Source of the DNA: Flammeovirgaceae bacterium
GTDB lineage: Bacteria; Bacteroidota; Bacteroidia; Cytophagales; Cyclobacteriaceae
Length of the DNA: 64,000 nucleotides
Direction: 5' to 3'
Assembly: GCA_021299455.1 (NCBI GenBank)
Contig: JAJTGQ010000045.1
Coordinates: 1 to 64,000, forward strand
A program made the translations under genes and the position numbers. The notes beneath the pieces are model-generated. The model did no database searches. It saw nothing but the letters and a program-made list of their open reading frames with translations, and was not told the origin of the DNA. Shown one piece after another: positions 54,323-62,369 of the stretch (within the stretch, counting starts at the first letter, position 1; each line of letters starts with the position of its first letter).

Positions 54323-54393
54323 GCAACTCAACCTAAAAAGAAGGAACTTTAACCTAAATTACCACCCACAAGATTACTTAAAGGTTACCAATA

Positions 54394-54966
54394 GTGGCAC
54401 TACGCGTATTTAAATCAAGTTCTGAGTTAGACGAGAAGGAAATCTTCGAACGGATCACGAAAGGGGACGAAAAAGCCCTAGAACTGATCTACAAGAAGTA
54501 CTATCGGATGATGACTAAGTTGGTTGTCACCAATAGCGGGACGGAAGAGGAGGCGAGAGATGTTTACCAGGATGCATTAGTGGTGTTTTGGCAAAAAGCC
54601 AGATCAGGGAATCTGATTCTGACTTCCAAAATGAGCACTTTTATCTATAGCATCTGCCAAAACTTATGGAGGAAAGAGCTAGACAGGAAGAAGCGACTTT
54701 CTAATGAACAGAAGGACACTCCTACCACCATGGATATGGATAGTCCGGAAAGAGAGAAAATAGTTGCGAAATGCCTGGATCAGTTGGGCGAAACGTGTAG
54801 AAAGGTATTGATGTATTATTATTTCGATGAAATGTCGATGCAGGAAATAGCGGAAAAGTTGGGGTTTGCTAACACCGATACCGCTAAGACCAAAAAATAT
54901 AAGTGCAAACAAAAATTAGACGAACTAGTAAAAGCTCAGTATTCTGAGCAGGATTTTTTAGACTAA
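54394..54966 (+). CDS. ECF RNA polymerase sigma factor (second pair)
   Basis: 190 aa. Region 2 contains EEARDVYQDALVVFWQKA and FIYSICQNLWRKELDRKKR (about 50-105). Region 4 contains ETCRKVLMYYYFDEMSMQEIAEKLGF (about 128-153; split: CRKVLMYYYF, MQEIAEKLGF). The start is GTG 54394, since no ATG is near the beginning of the homology. The downstream gene, 6 bp away, encodes a likely membrane-bound partner. Confidence 0.92.
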   Translation: MALRVFKSSSELDEKEIFERITKGDEKALELIYKKYYRMMTKLVVTNSGTEEEARDVYQDALVVFWQKARSGNLILTSKMSTFIYSICQNLWRKELDRKKRLSNEQKDTPTTMDMDSPEREKIVAKCLDQLGETCRKVLMYYYFDEMSMQEIAEKLGFANTDTAKTKKYKCKQKLDELVKAQYSEQDFLD

Positions 54967-54972
54967 CAGATC

Positions 54973-55830
54973 ATGAACAATTTTGAATTAATAGATGACT
55001 ATTTGACCAACCGCCTAACTGGCGAAGGGAAAATAGCTTTTGAGAAACAGTCGGAGGCTGATCCATCATTAAAGGCTGACCTTCAACTGCAAAAAGTAAT
55101 CTTAGAAAGCGTAAAGAAAGCGCGTGCCGCAGAATTGAAAACGATGCTTCAAAACGTTCCCGTAGGTGGAAGTGCTGGAATAGCCCAATTTTCAGTTATG
55201 AAAATGGCAGCAGGAATCATCGGTGCAGGTCTTCTTATAGCCGCGTTGAGTTACTATTTCAAAAATTCTGGTGAGAACGGACCTAATATGTCGACCTCGC
55301 TGGAAGACTCCATTAAAAAGGTAAACCCAAATGACTTTGAACCGCTAGAAGAACCTACAGTAACAACGCCAGCAGAGGAGAAAAAAGATGAATCTTTTAA
55401 GCAGGAAGAGAAACCGGCCAATAAGCCAGTAGTGAGTACAGGTGAAAAAGAGCAAATCACAACCTCAAAACCCAAGATAGAGTTGGTTGATCCTACTAAA
55501 GACATGATTGATAGTGACTCTCGGCCCTTGACCAAACAACAAATGGCCGGATCGCCCGTCAGTAGCTCGAAAATCACGGTTAATGTTTTATCGGATAACA
55601 AGAAATATTCTTTCCATTACCAATTTTCAGAGGGCAAGTTATTATTGTATGGAGCTTTTGATAAGGCTCTGTACGAGATATTGGAAATAAACGGTGAAAG
55701 TCATAGTGTATTTATGTTTTATAAAGAACAGTACTATTTGCTGGATGTGAACCAAACCAAAGCAGCGCCTTTGCAGCCGATAACGGACCGCGAACTGATT
55801 TCAAAGCTAAAAGAGTATAGAGGTAGGTAG
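54973..55830 (+). CDS. Membrane anti-sigma-like protein
   Basis: 285 aa. The N-terminal 70 residues (FELIDDYLTNRLTGEGKIAFEK) resemble the cytoplasmic sigma-binding part of Bacteroidota anti-sigma factors that open with IDDYLxxxLxGEE. One transmembrane segment (about 76-93: AAGIIGAGLLIAALSYYF) separates it from a long periplasmic part, rich in Pro/Glu/Lys in the linker and ending in a folded domain (about 195-285). Binding of the adjacent sigma factor is inferred from position; no zinc motif is present. Confidence 0.82.
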   Translation: MNNFELIDDYLTNRLTGEGKIAFEKQSEADPSLKADLQLQKVILESVKKARAAELKTMLQNVPVGGSAGIAQFSVMKMAAGIIGAGLLIAALSYYFKNSGENGPNMSTSLEDSIKKVNPNDFEPLEEPTVTTPAEEKKDESFKQEEKPANKPVVSTGEKEQITTSKPKIELVDPTKDMIDSDSRPLTKQQMAGSPVSSSKITVNVLSDNKKYSFHYQFSEGKLLLYGAFDKALYEILEINGESHSVFMFYKEQYYLLDVNQTKAAPLQPITDRELISKLKEYRGR

Positions 55831-55852
55831 TGAGTTTTAGTAGTTGAGTTTT

Positions 55853-55884
55853 GAAACACCCTCCCATGGAGGGTGTTTCTTTTT
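55853..55884 (+). terminator. Strong terminator of the second sigma/anti-sigma pair
   Basis: A perfect 12-bp stem GAAACACCCTCC (55853-55864) / GGAGGGTGTTTC (55868-55879) with loop CAT is followed by TTTTT. It is placed 23 bp after the anti-sigma-like stop and 22 bp before the ftsX ATG. Confidence 0.95.
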
Positions 55885-55890
55885 ATCCGC

Positions 55891-55898
55891 TATATTTG
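55891..55898 (+). promoter_or_regulatory. -7 element TATATTTG in front of ftsX
   Basis: TATATTTG matches TAnnTTTG exactly. It begins 7 bp after the terminator T tract and ends 7 bp before the ftsX ATG at 55906, so the transcript would have almost no leader. No TTG is seen at the -33 position. Confidence 0.55.
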
Positions 55899-55905
55899 TG
55901 GCTTA

Positions 55906-56805
55906 ATGAACGAACCTTCAAAACACAAATATCGAAAGAAGAGGCTAGGCACCTACCCTTATATAAGTGTTGTGTTTAGTATTACGTTAGCGCTTTTTGC
56001 AATTGGCGTATTTGGCACACTGGTGATCTACTCTAACGAACTAGAAAATGTCGTGCGCGATAATGTGAAGGTTCAGGTTTATTTGAAAAATCAACTTTCG
56101 AAGGAGCAAACTGATAAAATTGAAAGTCAGCTAAAAGCTAAGAACTTCGTCAAAAAGGGTGGCAACGATGGAGCTATCCAATTCGTATCTAAAGAAACAG
56201 CGGCCAAACAATTCATCAAAGAAACGGGCGAAGACTTCAAACGGTTTCTGGGTGAAAATCCACTTCGAAATGCTTTCTTGGTGAAAATTGACCCCGCTTA
56301 TCACGATAAATCCAGCTTAGCTAGAATAAAGGCAGAAATCGAAAAAGTACCTGGCGTATTTCAAGCTTACTATGTAGAAAACGTAATAGACTCCATCAAT
56401 CAGAATGTTGCAAAGATTGGGCTAGTGCTGATGGGATTGGTCGCCATTTTATTGGTAACTGTTGTCCTTCTCATTAACAATACCGTGCGATTGGCTCTTT
56501 TTTCTCAACGCTTCATTATACGCAGCATGCAATTGGTGGGTGCCAAGCGATGGTTTATTCAACGCCCTTTTCTTTTTCAGGCGATGTGGCACGGTGCCTT
56601 GGCTGGCTTACTTTCTTGCGGCTTGTTATATTCCTTTGTTTCATTTGCTACTTCAAAAATTGAGGACTTAGCCCTCATTCAGAATACGCAACGACTCTAT
56701 CTGCTCGCAGGGTCGCTTTTGATTACAGGTATTGTAGTGGCAACTATCAGTACCTACCGGGCAGTTGGCAAATATTTACGATTATCACTAGACGAATTAT
56801 TTTAA
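55906..56805 (+). CDS. ftsX: Cell-division permease-like protein FtsX
   Basis: 299 aa with four hydrophobic segments (about 22-45, 170-195, 220-245, 265-285) and a periplasmic extracellular loop between the first two (DNVKVQVYLKNQLSKEQ, VPGVFQAYYVENV). With FtsE it transmits cell-division signals to peptidoglycan hydrolases. ATG 55906 (MNEPSKHKYRKKRLG) is chosen; the frame also opens inside the terminator at 55873. First gene of the ftsX-DUF3098-uppP-truB-ribF operon; ftsE is not here. Confidence 0.94.
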   Translation: MNEPSKHKYRKKRLGTYPYISVVFSITLALFAIGVFGTLVIYSNELENVVRDNVKVQVYLKNQLSKEQTDKIESQLKAKNFVKKGGNDGAIQFVSKETAAKQFIKETGEDFKRFLGENPLRNAFLVKIDPAYHDKSSLARIKAEIEKVPGVFQAYYVENVIDSINQNVAKIGLVLMGLVAILLVTVVLLINNTVRLALFSQRFIIRSMQLVGAKRWFIQRPFLFQAMWHGALAGLLSCGLLYSFVSFATSKIEDLALIQNTQRLYLLAGSLLITGIVVATISTYRAVGKYLRLSLDELF

Positions 56806-56809
56806 CGCG

Positions 56810-57016
56810 ATGAACAAACTTGCTTTTGGAAAGAAAAACTACCAATTGATGGTGATTGGAATTATCACATTGGTTATCGGTTTCACAATTATGTCAATGG
56901 ATAAAGAACCATATGGCTTTGGGTTTCTCGGCCTTACTCTCGGACCCTTAATTGTGATTTCAGGTTTCATTGTCGAGATCGCTGCAATTTTGCACACGCC
57001 TAAAGAGAAAAGATAA
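56810..57016 (+). CDS. DUF3098 small membrane protein
   Basis: 68 aa with two hydrophobic segments (about 13-30 and 37-60) separated by [11 protein letters not shown]. It matches the Bacteroidota-specific DUF3098, usually located between ftsX and uppP. It lies 4 bp after ftsX and 5 bp before uppP. Its role is unknown; the position suggests an envelope or division-linked function. Confidence 0.9.
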   Translation: MNKLAFGKKNYQLMVIGIITLVIGFTIMSMDKEPYGFGFLGLTLGPLIVISGFIVEIAAILHTPKEKR

Positions 57017-57021
57017 CTCTC

Positions 57022-57816
57022 ATGTCAATTATTGAGGCCATCATCCTTGCCATCGTGGAAGGACTCACCGAGTATTTACCTGTGTCTTCTACAGGACATA
57101 TGATTATCGCCTCTTCTCTGATGGGAATGAGTTCGACCCCATTTGTAAAAACATTTACAGTTGCCATTCAACTGGGCGCTATTGTTTCAGTAGTAGTTCT
57201 TTATTGGAAAAGGTTTTTCCAAACGATGGATTTCTACTTCAAGCTATTTGTAGCTTTTTTGCCAGCCGTAGTAATAGGGCTTTTGCTAAACGATTATATT
57301 GATCAACTATTGGAACGCGTAGAGGTGGTGGCAGTGATGCTTATTGTTGGCGGTATCGTTTTTCTGTTTGTTGACAAGCTATTTCAAAAAAACGAGCAGC
57401 AGGGTCTATCGTCTGTCTCCTACCCCACTGCTTTTAAGGTCGGGTTATTCCAGACGATTGCAATGATTCCTGGGGTGTCTCGCTCTGCTGCGACTATTCT
57501 AGGCGGACTCACTCAACAACTGACTAAAAAAACTGCTGCAGAGTTCTCTTTTTTTCTGGCTGTCCCTACTATGTTTGCAGCCACCGCGTATAAACTTTTG
57601 AAATTTTATAACGAAGGTAATGCCTTTGGTCAACAAGAATTGCTACTGTTATTAGTTGGAAACCTAGTTGCGTTTATTGTGGGTATGATTGCCATCAAAT
57701 CGTTCATCAACTTCTTGACAAAACATGGATTCAAAGTGTTTGGCTATTATCGAATTGCGGTGGGGCTAATCATCTTGATGCTGTATTTCTTAGGCATACC
57801 ATTATCCATAGTCTGA
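57022..57816 (+). CDS. uppP: Undecaprenyl-diphosphate phosphatase
   Basis: 264 aa integral membrane protein (BacA family) recycling undecaprenyl pyrophosphate. Catalytic motifs are [14 protein letters not shown] (about 13-26) and [14 protein letters not shown] (about 151-164), the Glu/Ser and Arg of the active site. It has about eight membrane helices. Its stop shares one base with the truB ATG. Confidence 0.97.
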   Translation: MSIIEAIILAIVEGLTEYLPVSSTGHMIIASSLMGMSSTPFVKTFTVAIQLGAIVSVVVLYWKRFFQTMDFYFKLFVAFLPAVVIGLLLNDYIDQLLERVEVVAVMLIVGGIVFLFVDKLFQKNEQQGLSSVSYPTAFKVGLFQTIAMIPGVSRSAATILGGLTQQLTKKTAAEFSFFLAVPTMFAATAYKLLKFYNEGNAFGQQELLLLLVGNLVAFIVGMIAIKSFINFLTKHGFKVFGYYRIAVGLIILMLYFLGIPLSIV

Positions 57817-58469
57817 TGGAAGCGACTGAGGGGAGACTCTTGTTGATCAATAAGCCCTTGAACTGGACTTCGTTTGATGTGGTTAATAAACTTCGATACA
57901 AGCTAAAGACAAAAAAAATTGGCCATGCCGGAACTCTCGATCCTTTAGCCACAGGGTTATTGATCATTTGCACCGGTAAAATGACCAAGCAAATTGATGG
58001 CTACCAGGCTAAGGAAAAGGAATACACGGGTCATTTCGTCATTGGACAAACCACACCCTCGCACGACCTGGAGACGGAAGTTTCTCAACCCACCGATGTT
58101 TCATCGGTAACAGACGAGCAATTGATTAACGAAGCCAAAAAGTTCATCGGAGAGATTCAACAAATACCACCACTTCATTCCGCCATTAAAGTGGACGGTA
58201 AGCGTGCTTATAAACTAGCGCGTCAGGGTAGCGACTTGGAATTAAAACCACGCACAGTAACCGTTTCTACTTTTGAGATTACATCCATTCAAAAACCAAA
58301 CGTTGCATTTCGGATTGTTTGCTCAAAAGGCACTTACATACGTAGCTTAGCCAGAGATTTCGGCAATGCGATTGGAACCGGTGCCTATCTTGGTTCGCTG
58401 TGTAGAACCCGAATAGGAGACTTTCTACTCAGCGATGCAAAAACGTTAGAACAAATCGATCCTGTTTAG
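57816..58469 (+). CDS. truB: tRNA pseudouridine(55) synthase
   Basis: 217 aa. It isomerises U55 in the tRNA T-arm. The catalytic Asp42 lies in [14 protein letters not shown], preceded by [15 protein letters not shown]. The loop [15 protein letters not shown] and a C-terminal [14 protein letters not shown] block confirm the family. The C-terminal RNA-binding PUA part is short or absent. One-base overlap with uppP, 2 bp before ribF. Confidence 0.96.
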   Translation: MEATEGRLLLINKPLNWTSFDVVNKLRYKLKTKKIGHAGTLDPLATGLLIICTGKMTKQIDGYQAKEKEYTGHFVIGQTTPSHDLETEVSQPTDVSSVTDEQLINEAKKFIGEIQQIPPLHSAIKVDGKRAYKLARQGSDLELKPRTVTVSTFEITSIQKPNVAFRIVCSKGTYIRSLARDFGNAIGTGAYLGSLCRTRIGDFLLSDAKTLEQIDPV

Positions 58470-58471
58470 TA

Positions 58472-59410
58472 ATGAAAATCTACTACAGCCTCGAAGACTT
58501 TTCAAAACTCGCCAATGGTGTAGTAACCAGCGGAACCTTTGATGGTGTTCATCTCGGCCACCAAAAAATCATTCGCAGGCTCAAAGAAGTTGCTGAAAAA
58601 AGTAAAGGAGAGACGGTGGTAATCACGTTTTGGCCACACCCGCGATTGATCCTAAAACCAGCCGATGATTCGTTGAAGCTTCTTAACACTTTTGAAGAGA
58701 AGGCTGCGCTACTCAAAGAGCAGGGCATCCAACATCTCTTACGAATTCCTTTCACTAAAGAGTTTTCTCAAATTTCGTCACAGCAATTCATCACCACTGT
58801 GCTAGTGAATACAATCGGCACCAAAAAATTGGTCATTGGCTATGACCACCGCTTTGGTAACAATCGAGAAGGCAGTTTTGAGCAATTGAAGATCAGCGGG
58901 CCAGCCTTCGGTTTTGAGGTAGAGGAAATTGAACGACAAGATATCGACCATGTGGCGGTGAGCTCTTCTAAAATTAGGAAGGCGCTGGAAGAGTCCGACC
59001 TTGAAAGTGCCACTCACCTATTGGGTCGCCCCTATTCGATCAGTGGCCAAGTCGTTCGCGGAGATAAGTTGGGGAGAGTGTTGGGTTATCCTACCGCTAA
59101 TATTGATTTGGACTCGCGATTAAAGCTGATACCCGCAGATGGTATTTATGCAGTAACGGTTCAACACGAGCATCATGTGATGAAAGGAATGCTGTATATC
59201 GGTAATCGACCAACCATCAATGGCACTAAAAAAGTTATTGAAGTAAACATCTTTGATTTCAATAAAGAGATTTATGGAGAGACCTTAACGGTGGCGTTTC
59301 ACCAATTGATTCGAACGGACACAAAATTTGGTGATTTGGAAGGGTTAAAGAATCAATTGCATCAAGATAAGAAAGATGCGTTGGCCATTCTAGAACACAT
59401 GATCATTTGA
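58472..59410 (+). CDS. ribF: Bifunctional riboflavin kinase / FAD synthetase
   Basis: 312 aa. The N-terminal FAD synthetase has GTFDGVHLGHQKII (about 21-34) and VIGYDHRFGNNREG. The C-terminal riboflavin kinase has VVRGDKLGRVLGYPTANI and GMLYIGNRPTI (about 190-245). It makes FMN and FAD. Last gene of the operon starting at ftsX, convergent with the antiporter gene. Confidence 0.97.
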   Translation: MKIYYSLEDFSKLANGVVTSGTFDGVHLGHQKIIRRLKEVAEKSKGETVVITFWPHPRLILKPADDSLKLLNTFEEKAALLKEQGIQHLLRIPFTKEFSQISSQQFITTVLVNTIGTKKLVIGYDHRFGNNREGSFEQLKISGPAFGFEVEEIERQDIDHVAVSSSKIRKALEESDLESATHLLGRPYSISGQVVRGDKLGRVLGYPTANIDLDSRLKLIPADGIYAVTVQHEHHVMKGMLYIGNRPTINGTKKVIEVNIFDFNKEIYGETLTVAFHQLIRTDTKFGDLEGLKNQLHQDKKDALAILEHMII

Positions 59411-59412
59411 CG

Positions 59413-61002
59413 TTAGGTTTCTGCGACTTCTAATTCTAGTCGAGCCTCCTCGAGATCTAGTTCATATTCAATTTTTCGCAGTGCTTCATCACCAATTTTT
59501 TGGGCTTGATACATCAAATCAAGCACTACCCGCTCTTGCTTTATTAGCTCATGCTGTATACGATGCAACTCTCCTATTTGCCCCTCAGTTAGGCGATTGG
59601 ACTCGTCTTTGCGCAATCGCTGGATACGAATCTCATATTTTGATTTAATCTGTGCCAACACCACATCGTCCAAACCAAGTGAATAGTTTTCCTCGATGTG
59701 CTCAATTACCGAGGACGCTATCTGGTGGCGAATCTCGTCTTCTTCCTTTTTGGTTCCCAAGTCACCCTTTACGCCCAGCTTTTTGACCAGCACTGGAAGC
59801 GTCATGCCTTGAAAAACCAACGTAGAAAAAATTACTGCAAACGTCAGAAAAATAATCAAGTCTCTATTGGGAAAGGGCGTGGTTCCCTGTAGCACTAGCG
59901 GAAGAGCCATCGCTGCCGCCAAGGAAACAACTCCCCGCATGCCGGACCAGGCTACAATGGAAACATTACGGGCACTAAACTCAGGTTCGCGTCTACGTAC
60001 GCCACCACTCAGTCGCGGCAGATAGGCTGCCGGAAAAACCCAAATAATTCGTGCCAGGATTGTTGCCGCACTAACAAGAAAGCCATACCACAACAGTGTA
60101 GTGAACGAATGCTCCTGAATATTTGCCAATACAGTCTTAAGTTGCAGGCCTATTAAAATAAAGATCACTCCATTCAAAATGAAGTTTACCGTATCCCAGG
60201 TTGAGTAGGCTTGAATTCGAGATTGGTGACTAAATATTTTTGAAGAGCGTTGACTCAAGAACAATCCACACGCAACCACTGCCAGCACTCCCGAAACATG
60301 AATTTGCTCTGCGAACAAATAGGCGATGTAAGGTGTAATGAAAGTGAGCGTGGTATCAGTAGTCGGATTGTTCGGTGTAATCTTGTGTATCCAAAAAAGC
60401 AGCTGGCCAACTATCAATCCAATGATGATACCAACACCGGCCACATAGAAAAAATTAATGCTTGCTAACCAAAAAATAAATGTGCCAGTAGCCGTTGCAG
60501 CAATCGCATAGCGCATGGCGATTAGCCCCGTTGCATCGTTCACTAAACTTTCTCCCTCCAAAATGGTAATCAATCGTTTTGGAACACCCAGGCCTTTCGT
60601 GGCTGCTGTAGCCGCAACCGCGTCTGGCGGTGAGATAATAGCTCCCAAGACAAATGATTCAGGCCAGCCAAAGCCGGGTATTAGGTAGTGTGCAACACAC
60701 GCAATCGCTGTGGTGGTGAACAACACACAACCTACCGCTAACAAAGAGATCGGCCTCCTGGCAGCCTTAAAATCGGTCCAAGACGTTGTCCAAGCAGCGG
60801 AATAAAGGGCAGGTGGTAAAAAGATTAAGAAAACAACATCTGGATTCAACTCAACAACTGGCAATTGTGGGATCAGGCCAATGCCGATCCCTGCCAAGAC
60901 GAGTAATACAGGATATGGTATTTTAACCCGATCGGTCACCTCGGCCAGTGCGGTTACCACGGCCAAAAGAAGAATGATGACGGTAATGTTTTCTAGCTCC
61001 AT
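59413..61002 (-). CDS. CPA1-family Na+/H+ antiporter
   Basis: 529 aa with about 12 membrane segments and a charged C-terminal cytoplasmic tail of about 120 residues that reads as coiled coil. The CPA1 core is recognisable: ISPPDAVAATAA and ILEGESLVNDATGL, where the Asp residues of the ND motif bind the ion, and WSGMRGVVSLAAAMALP. It exchanges Na+ (or K+) for H+. Together with the K+-dependent pyrophosphatase this fits a sodium-oriented membrane energetics (inference). Confidence 0.93.
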   Translation of the reverse strand: MELENITVIILLLAVVTALAEVTDRVKIPYPVLLVLAGIGIGLIPQLPVVELNPDVVFLIFLPPALYSAAWTTSWTDFKAARRPISLLAVGCVLFTTTAIACVAHYLIPGFGWPESFVLGAIISPPDAVAATAATKGLGVPKRLITILEGESLVNDATGLIAMRYAIAATATGTFIFWLASINFFYVAGVGIIIGLIVGQLLFWIHKITPNNPTTDTTLTFITPYIAYLFAEQIHVSGVLAVVACGLFLSQRSSKIFSHQSRIQAYSTWDTVNFILNGVIFILIGLQLKTVLANIQEHSFTTLLWYGFLVSAATILARIIWVFPAAYLPRLSGGVRRREPEFSARNVSIVAWSGMRGVVSLAAAMALPLVLQGTTPFPNRDLIIFLTFAVIFSTLVFQGMTLPVLVKKLGVKGDLGTKKEEDEIRHQIASSVIEHIEENYSLGLDDVVLAQIKSKYEIRIQRLRKDESNRLTEGQIGELHRIQHELIKQERVVLDLMYQAQKIGDEALRKIEYELDLEEARLELEVAET

Positions 61003-61141
61003 GAACTATCTACCAATTTGACACTGGCAGTCAAATTAAAAGCTATTTATCGTGTCTGCAAAACCAAACTGTTTTGAAAATCCAATAAACCTTCGGGAAC
61101 CCACGAACCTTTTTTCAAAACACTTGTTTTACCTTTACCTC

Positions 61142-61552
61142 ATGAAAATAGCCATTTCCCGAAAAGAACATTTTAACGCTGCTCATCGATTGTCCAACCC
61201 ATCTTGGAGCAATGAAAAAAATGATGCCGTTTTTGGTAAGTGTAACAATCCGAATTATCACGGCCACAACTATGAAGTAATAGTAACACTGATTGGCGAA
61301 ACCGATCCAGAGACCGGCTATGTGTTTGACATGAAATTACTGAGTGATCTGATTAGCGAAAACGTTCTCAAACACTTTGATCATAAAAATCTTAACTTAG
61401 ATACAGTTTACTTCAAGGACTTGAATCCAACAGCTGAAAACATTGCAGTGGTGATTTGGAAGATACTGAGACAAAAAATTGATAACCGATACGAGCTTAA
61501 AATAAAACTGTATGAGACAGAAAGAAATTTCGTTGAATATCCAGCCCATTAA
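61142..61552 (+). CDS. 6-pyruvoyltetrahydropterin synthase-type enzyme
   Basis: 136 aa from ATG 61142 (an open frame to 61052 has no support). Zinc His are in HFNAAHRL and HGHNYEV. The catalytic Cys lies in CNNPNYHGH, spacing CX5HGH as in PTPS, whereas QueD of queuosine synthesis normally has CX3HGH. Other PTPS-like blocks are DHKNLNLDTVYF and PTAENIAVVIW. This favours a tetrahydropterin pathway rather than queuosine. It overlaps folE by 41 bp, and folE supplies its substrate dihydroneopterin triphosphate. Confidence 0.88.
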   Translation: MKIAISRKEHFNAAHRLSNPSWSNEKNDAVFGKCNNPNYHGHNYEVIVTLIGETDPETGYVFDMKLLSDLISENVLKHFDHKNLNLDTVYFKDLNPTAENIAVVIWKILRQKIDNRYELKIKLYETERNFVEYPAH

Positions 61553-62198
61553 ATCGTTTGACGATGATGATTTGGATCACCCGGTGGGATCGCACGACAC
61601 ACCACTGCGCGCTGATGCTTTTGAACTAACGGATGACGAAAAGATCAATAAGATTGAGGATCACTTTCGCGAAATAATGACTGTTTTAGGGCTTGATTTG
61701 AATGATGACAGCTTAAAAGGGACGCCTAGAAGGGTTGCAAAGATGTACGTGAAAGAAGCCTTCAGCGGGCTGAATCCGGACAATCGGCCAACGACCAGAT
61801 TATTTGAGAATAAATACAACTATGACCAAATGTTGGTCGAGAAGGACATCACATTCTTTTCACATTGTGAACATCATTTTGTACCCATTTACGGAAAGAT
61901 CCATGTGGCTTACTTTTCCTCCGGCAAAGTAATTGGTCTTTCGAAAATCAATCGCTTTGTTCAGTATTTTGCGAAACGCCCTCAAGTACAGGAAAGGCTG
62001 ACTGTACAAATTGGCAAGGAGTTAGAGCGTGTTTTGGGTACGACTGACGTTGGTGTAGTAGTCGATGCGAATCATATGTGTGTAGCTTCCAGAGGCGTTG
62101 GAGATACGAATAGCAAGACAGGGACGGCCTATTTTTCGGGAAAATTCAAGGACGAAAACGTAAAACGTGAATTTCTCAACTACATTAATGCCAGATAG
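61512..62198 (+). CDS. folE: GTP cyclohydrolase I
   Basis: 228 aa. It opens the GTP ring to dihydroneopterin triphosphate, precursor of folate and tetrahydropterins. Zinc and catalytic residues are in SHCEHHFVPIYGK and HMCVASRG, with TPRRVAKMY upstream and RPQVQERLTVQI following. ATG 61512 lies within the PTPS-type gene, so both frames overlap for 41 bp. The first 45 residues are an acidic extension before the folded domain. Confidence 0.95.
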   Translation: MRQKEISLNIQPIKSFDDDDLDHPVGSHDTPLRADAFELTDDEKINKIEDHFREIMTVLGLDLNDDSLKGTPRRVAKMYVKEAFSGLNPDNRPTTRLFENKYNYDQMLVEKDITFFSHCEHHFVPIYGKIHVAYFSSGKVIGLSKINRFVQYFAKRPQVQERLTVQIGKELERVLGTTDVGVVVDANHMCVASRGVGDTNSKTGTAYFSGKFKDENVKREFLNYINAR

Positions 62199-62330
62199 CA
62201 ATCAACGAACTTGACTATCACTTTCATGTTCGAAAGCGTCAACATCGATAGCCGAACAAACCTTAGCAAATAAGCCAAATTAGCACCTATTTGAAAGCAT
62301 TTATTTAGGGCTGACGGCTTAAATCCCACC

Positions 62331-62338
62331 TATTTTTG
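62331..62338 (+). promoter_or_regulatory. -7 element TATTTTTG of the aconitase gene
   Basis: TATTTTTG matches TAnnTTTG exactly, 31 bp before the acn ATG (62370). A CTG, not TTG, lies at a 17-bp spacer, so the -33 box is weak. Confidence 0.5.
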
Positions 62339-62369
62339 TAGATTAGCGACAACTTTTAATCTACTAAAT

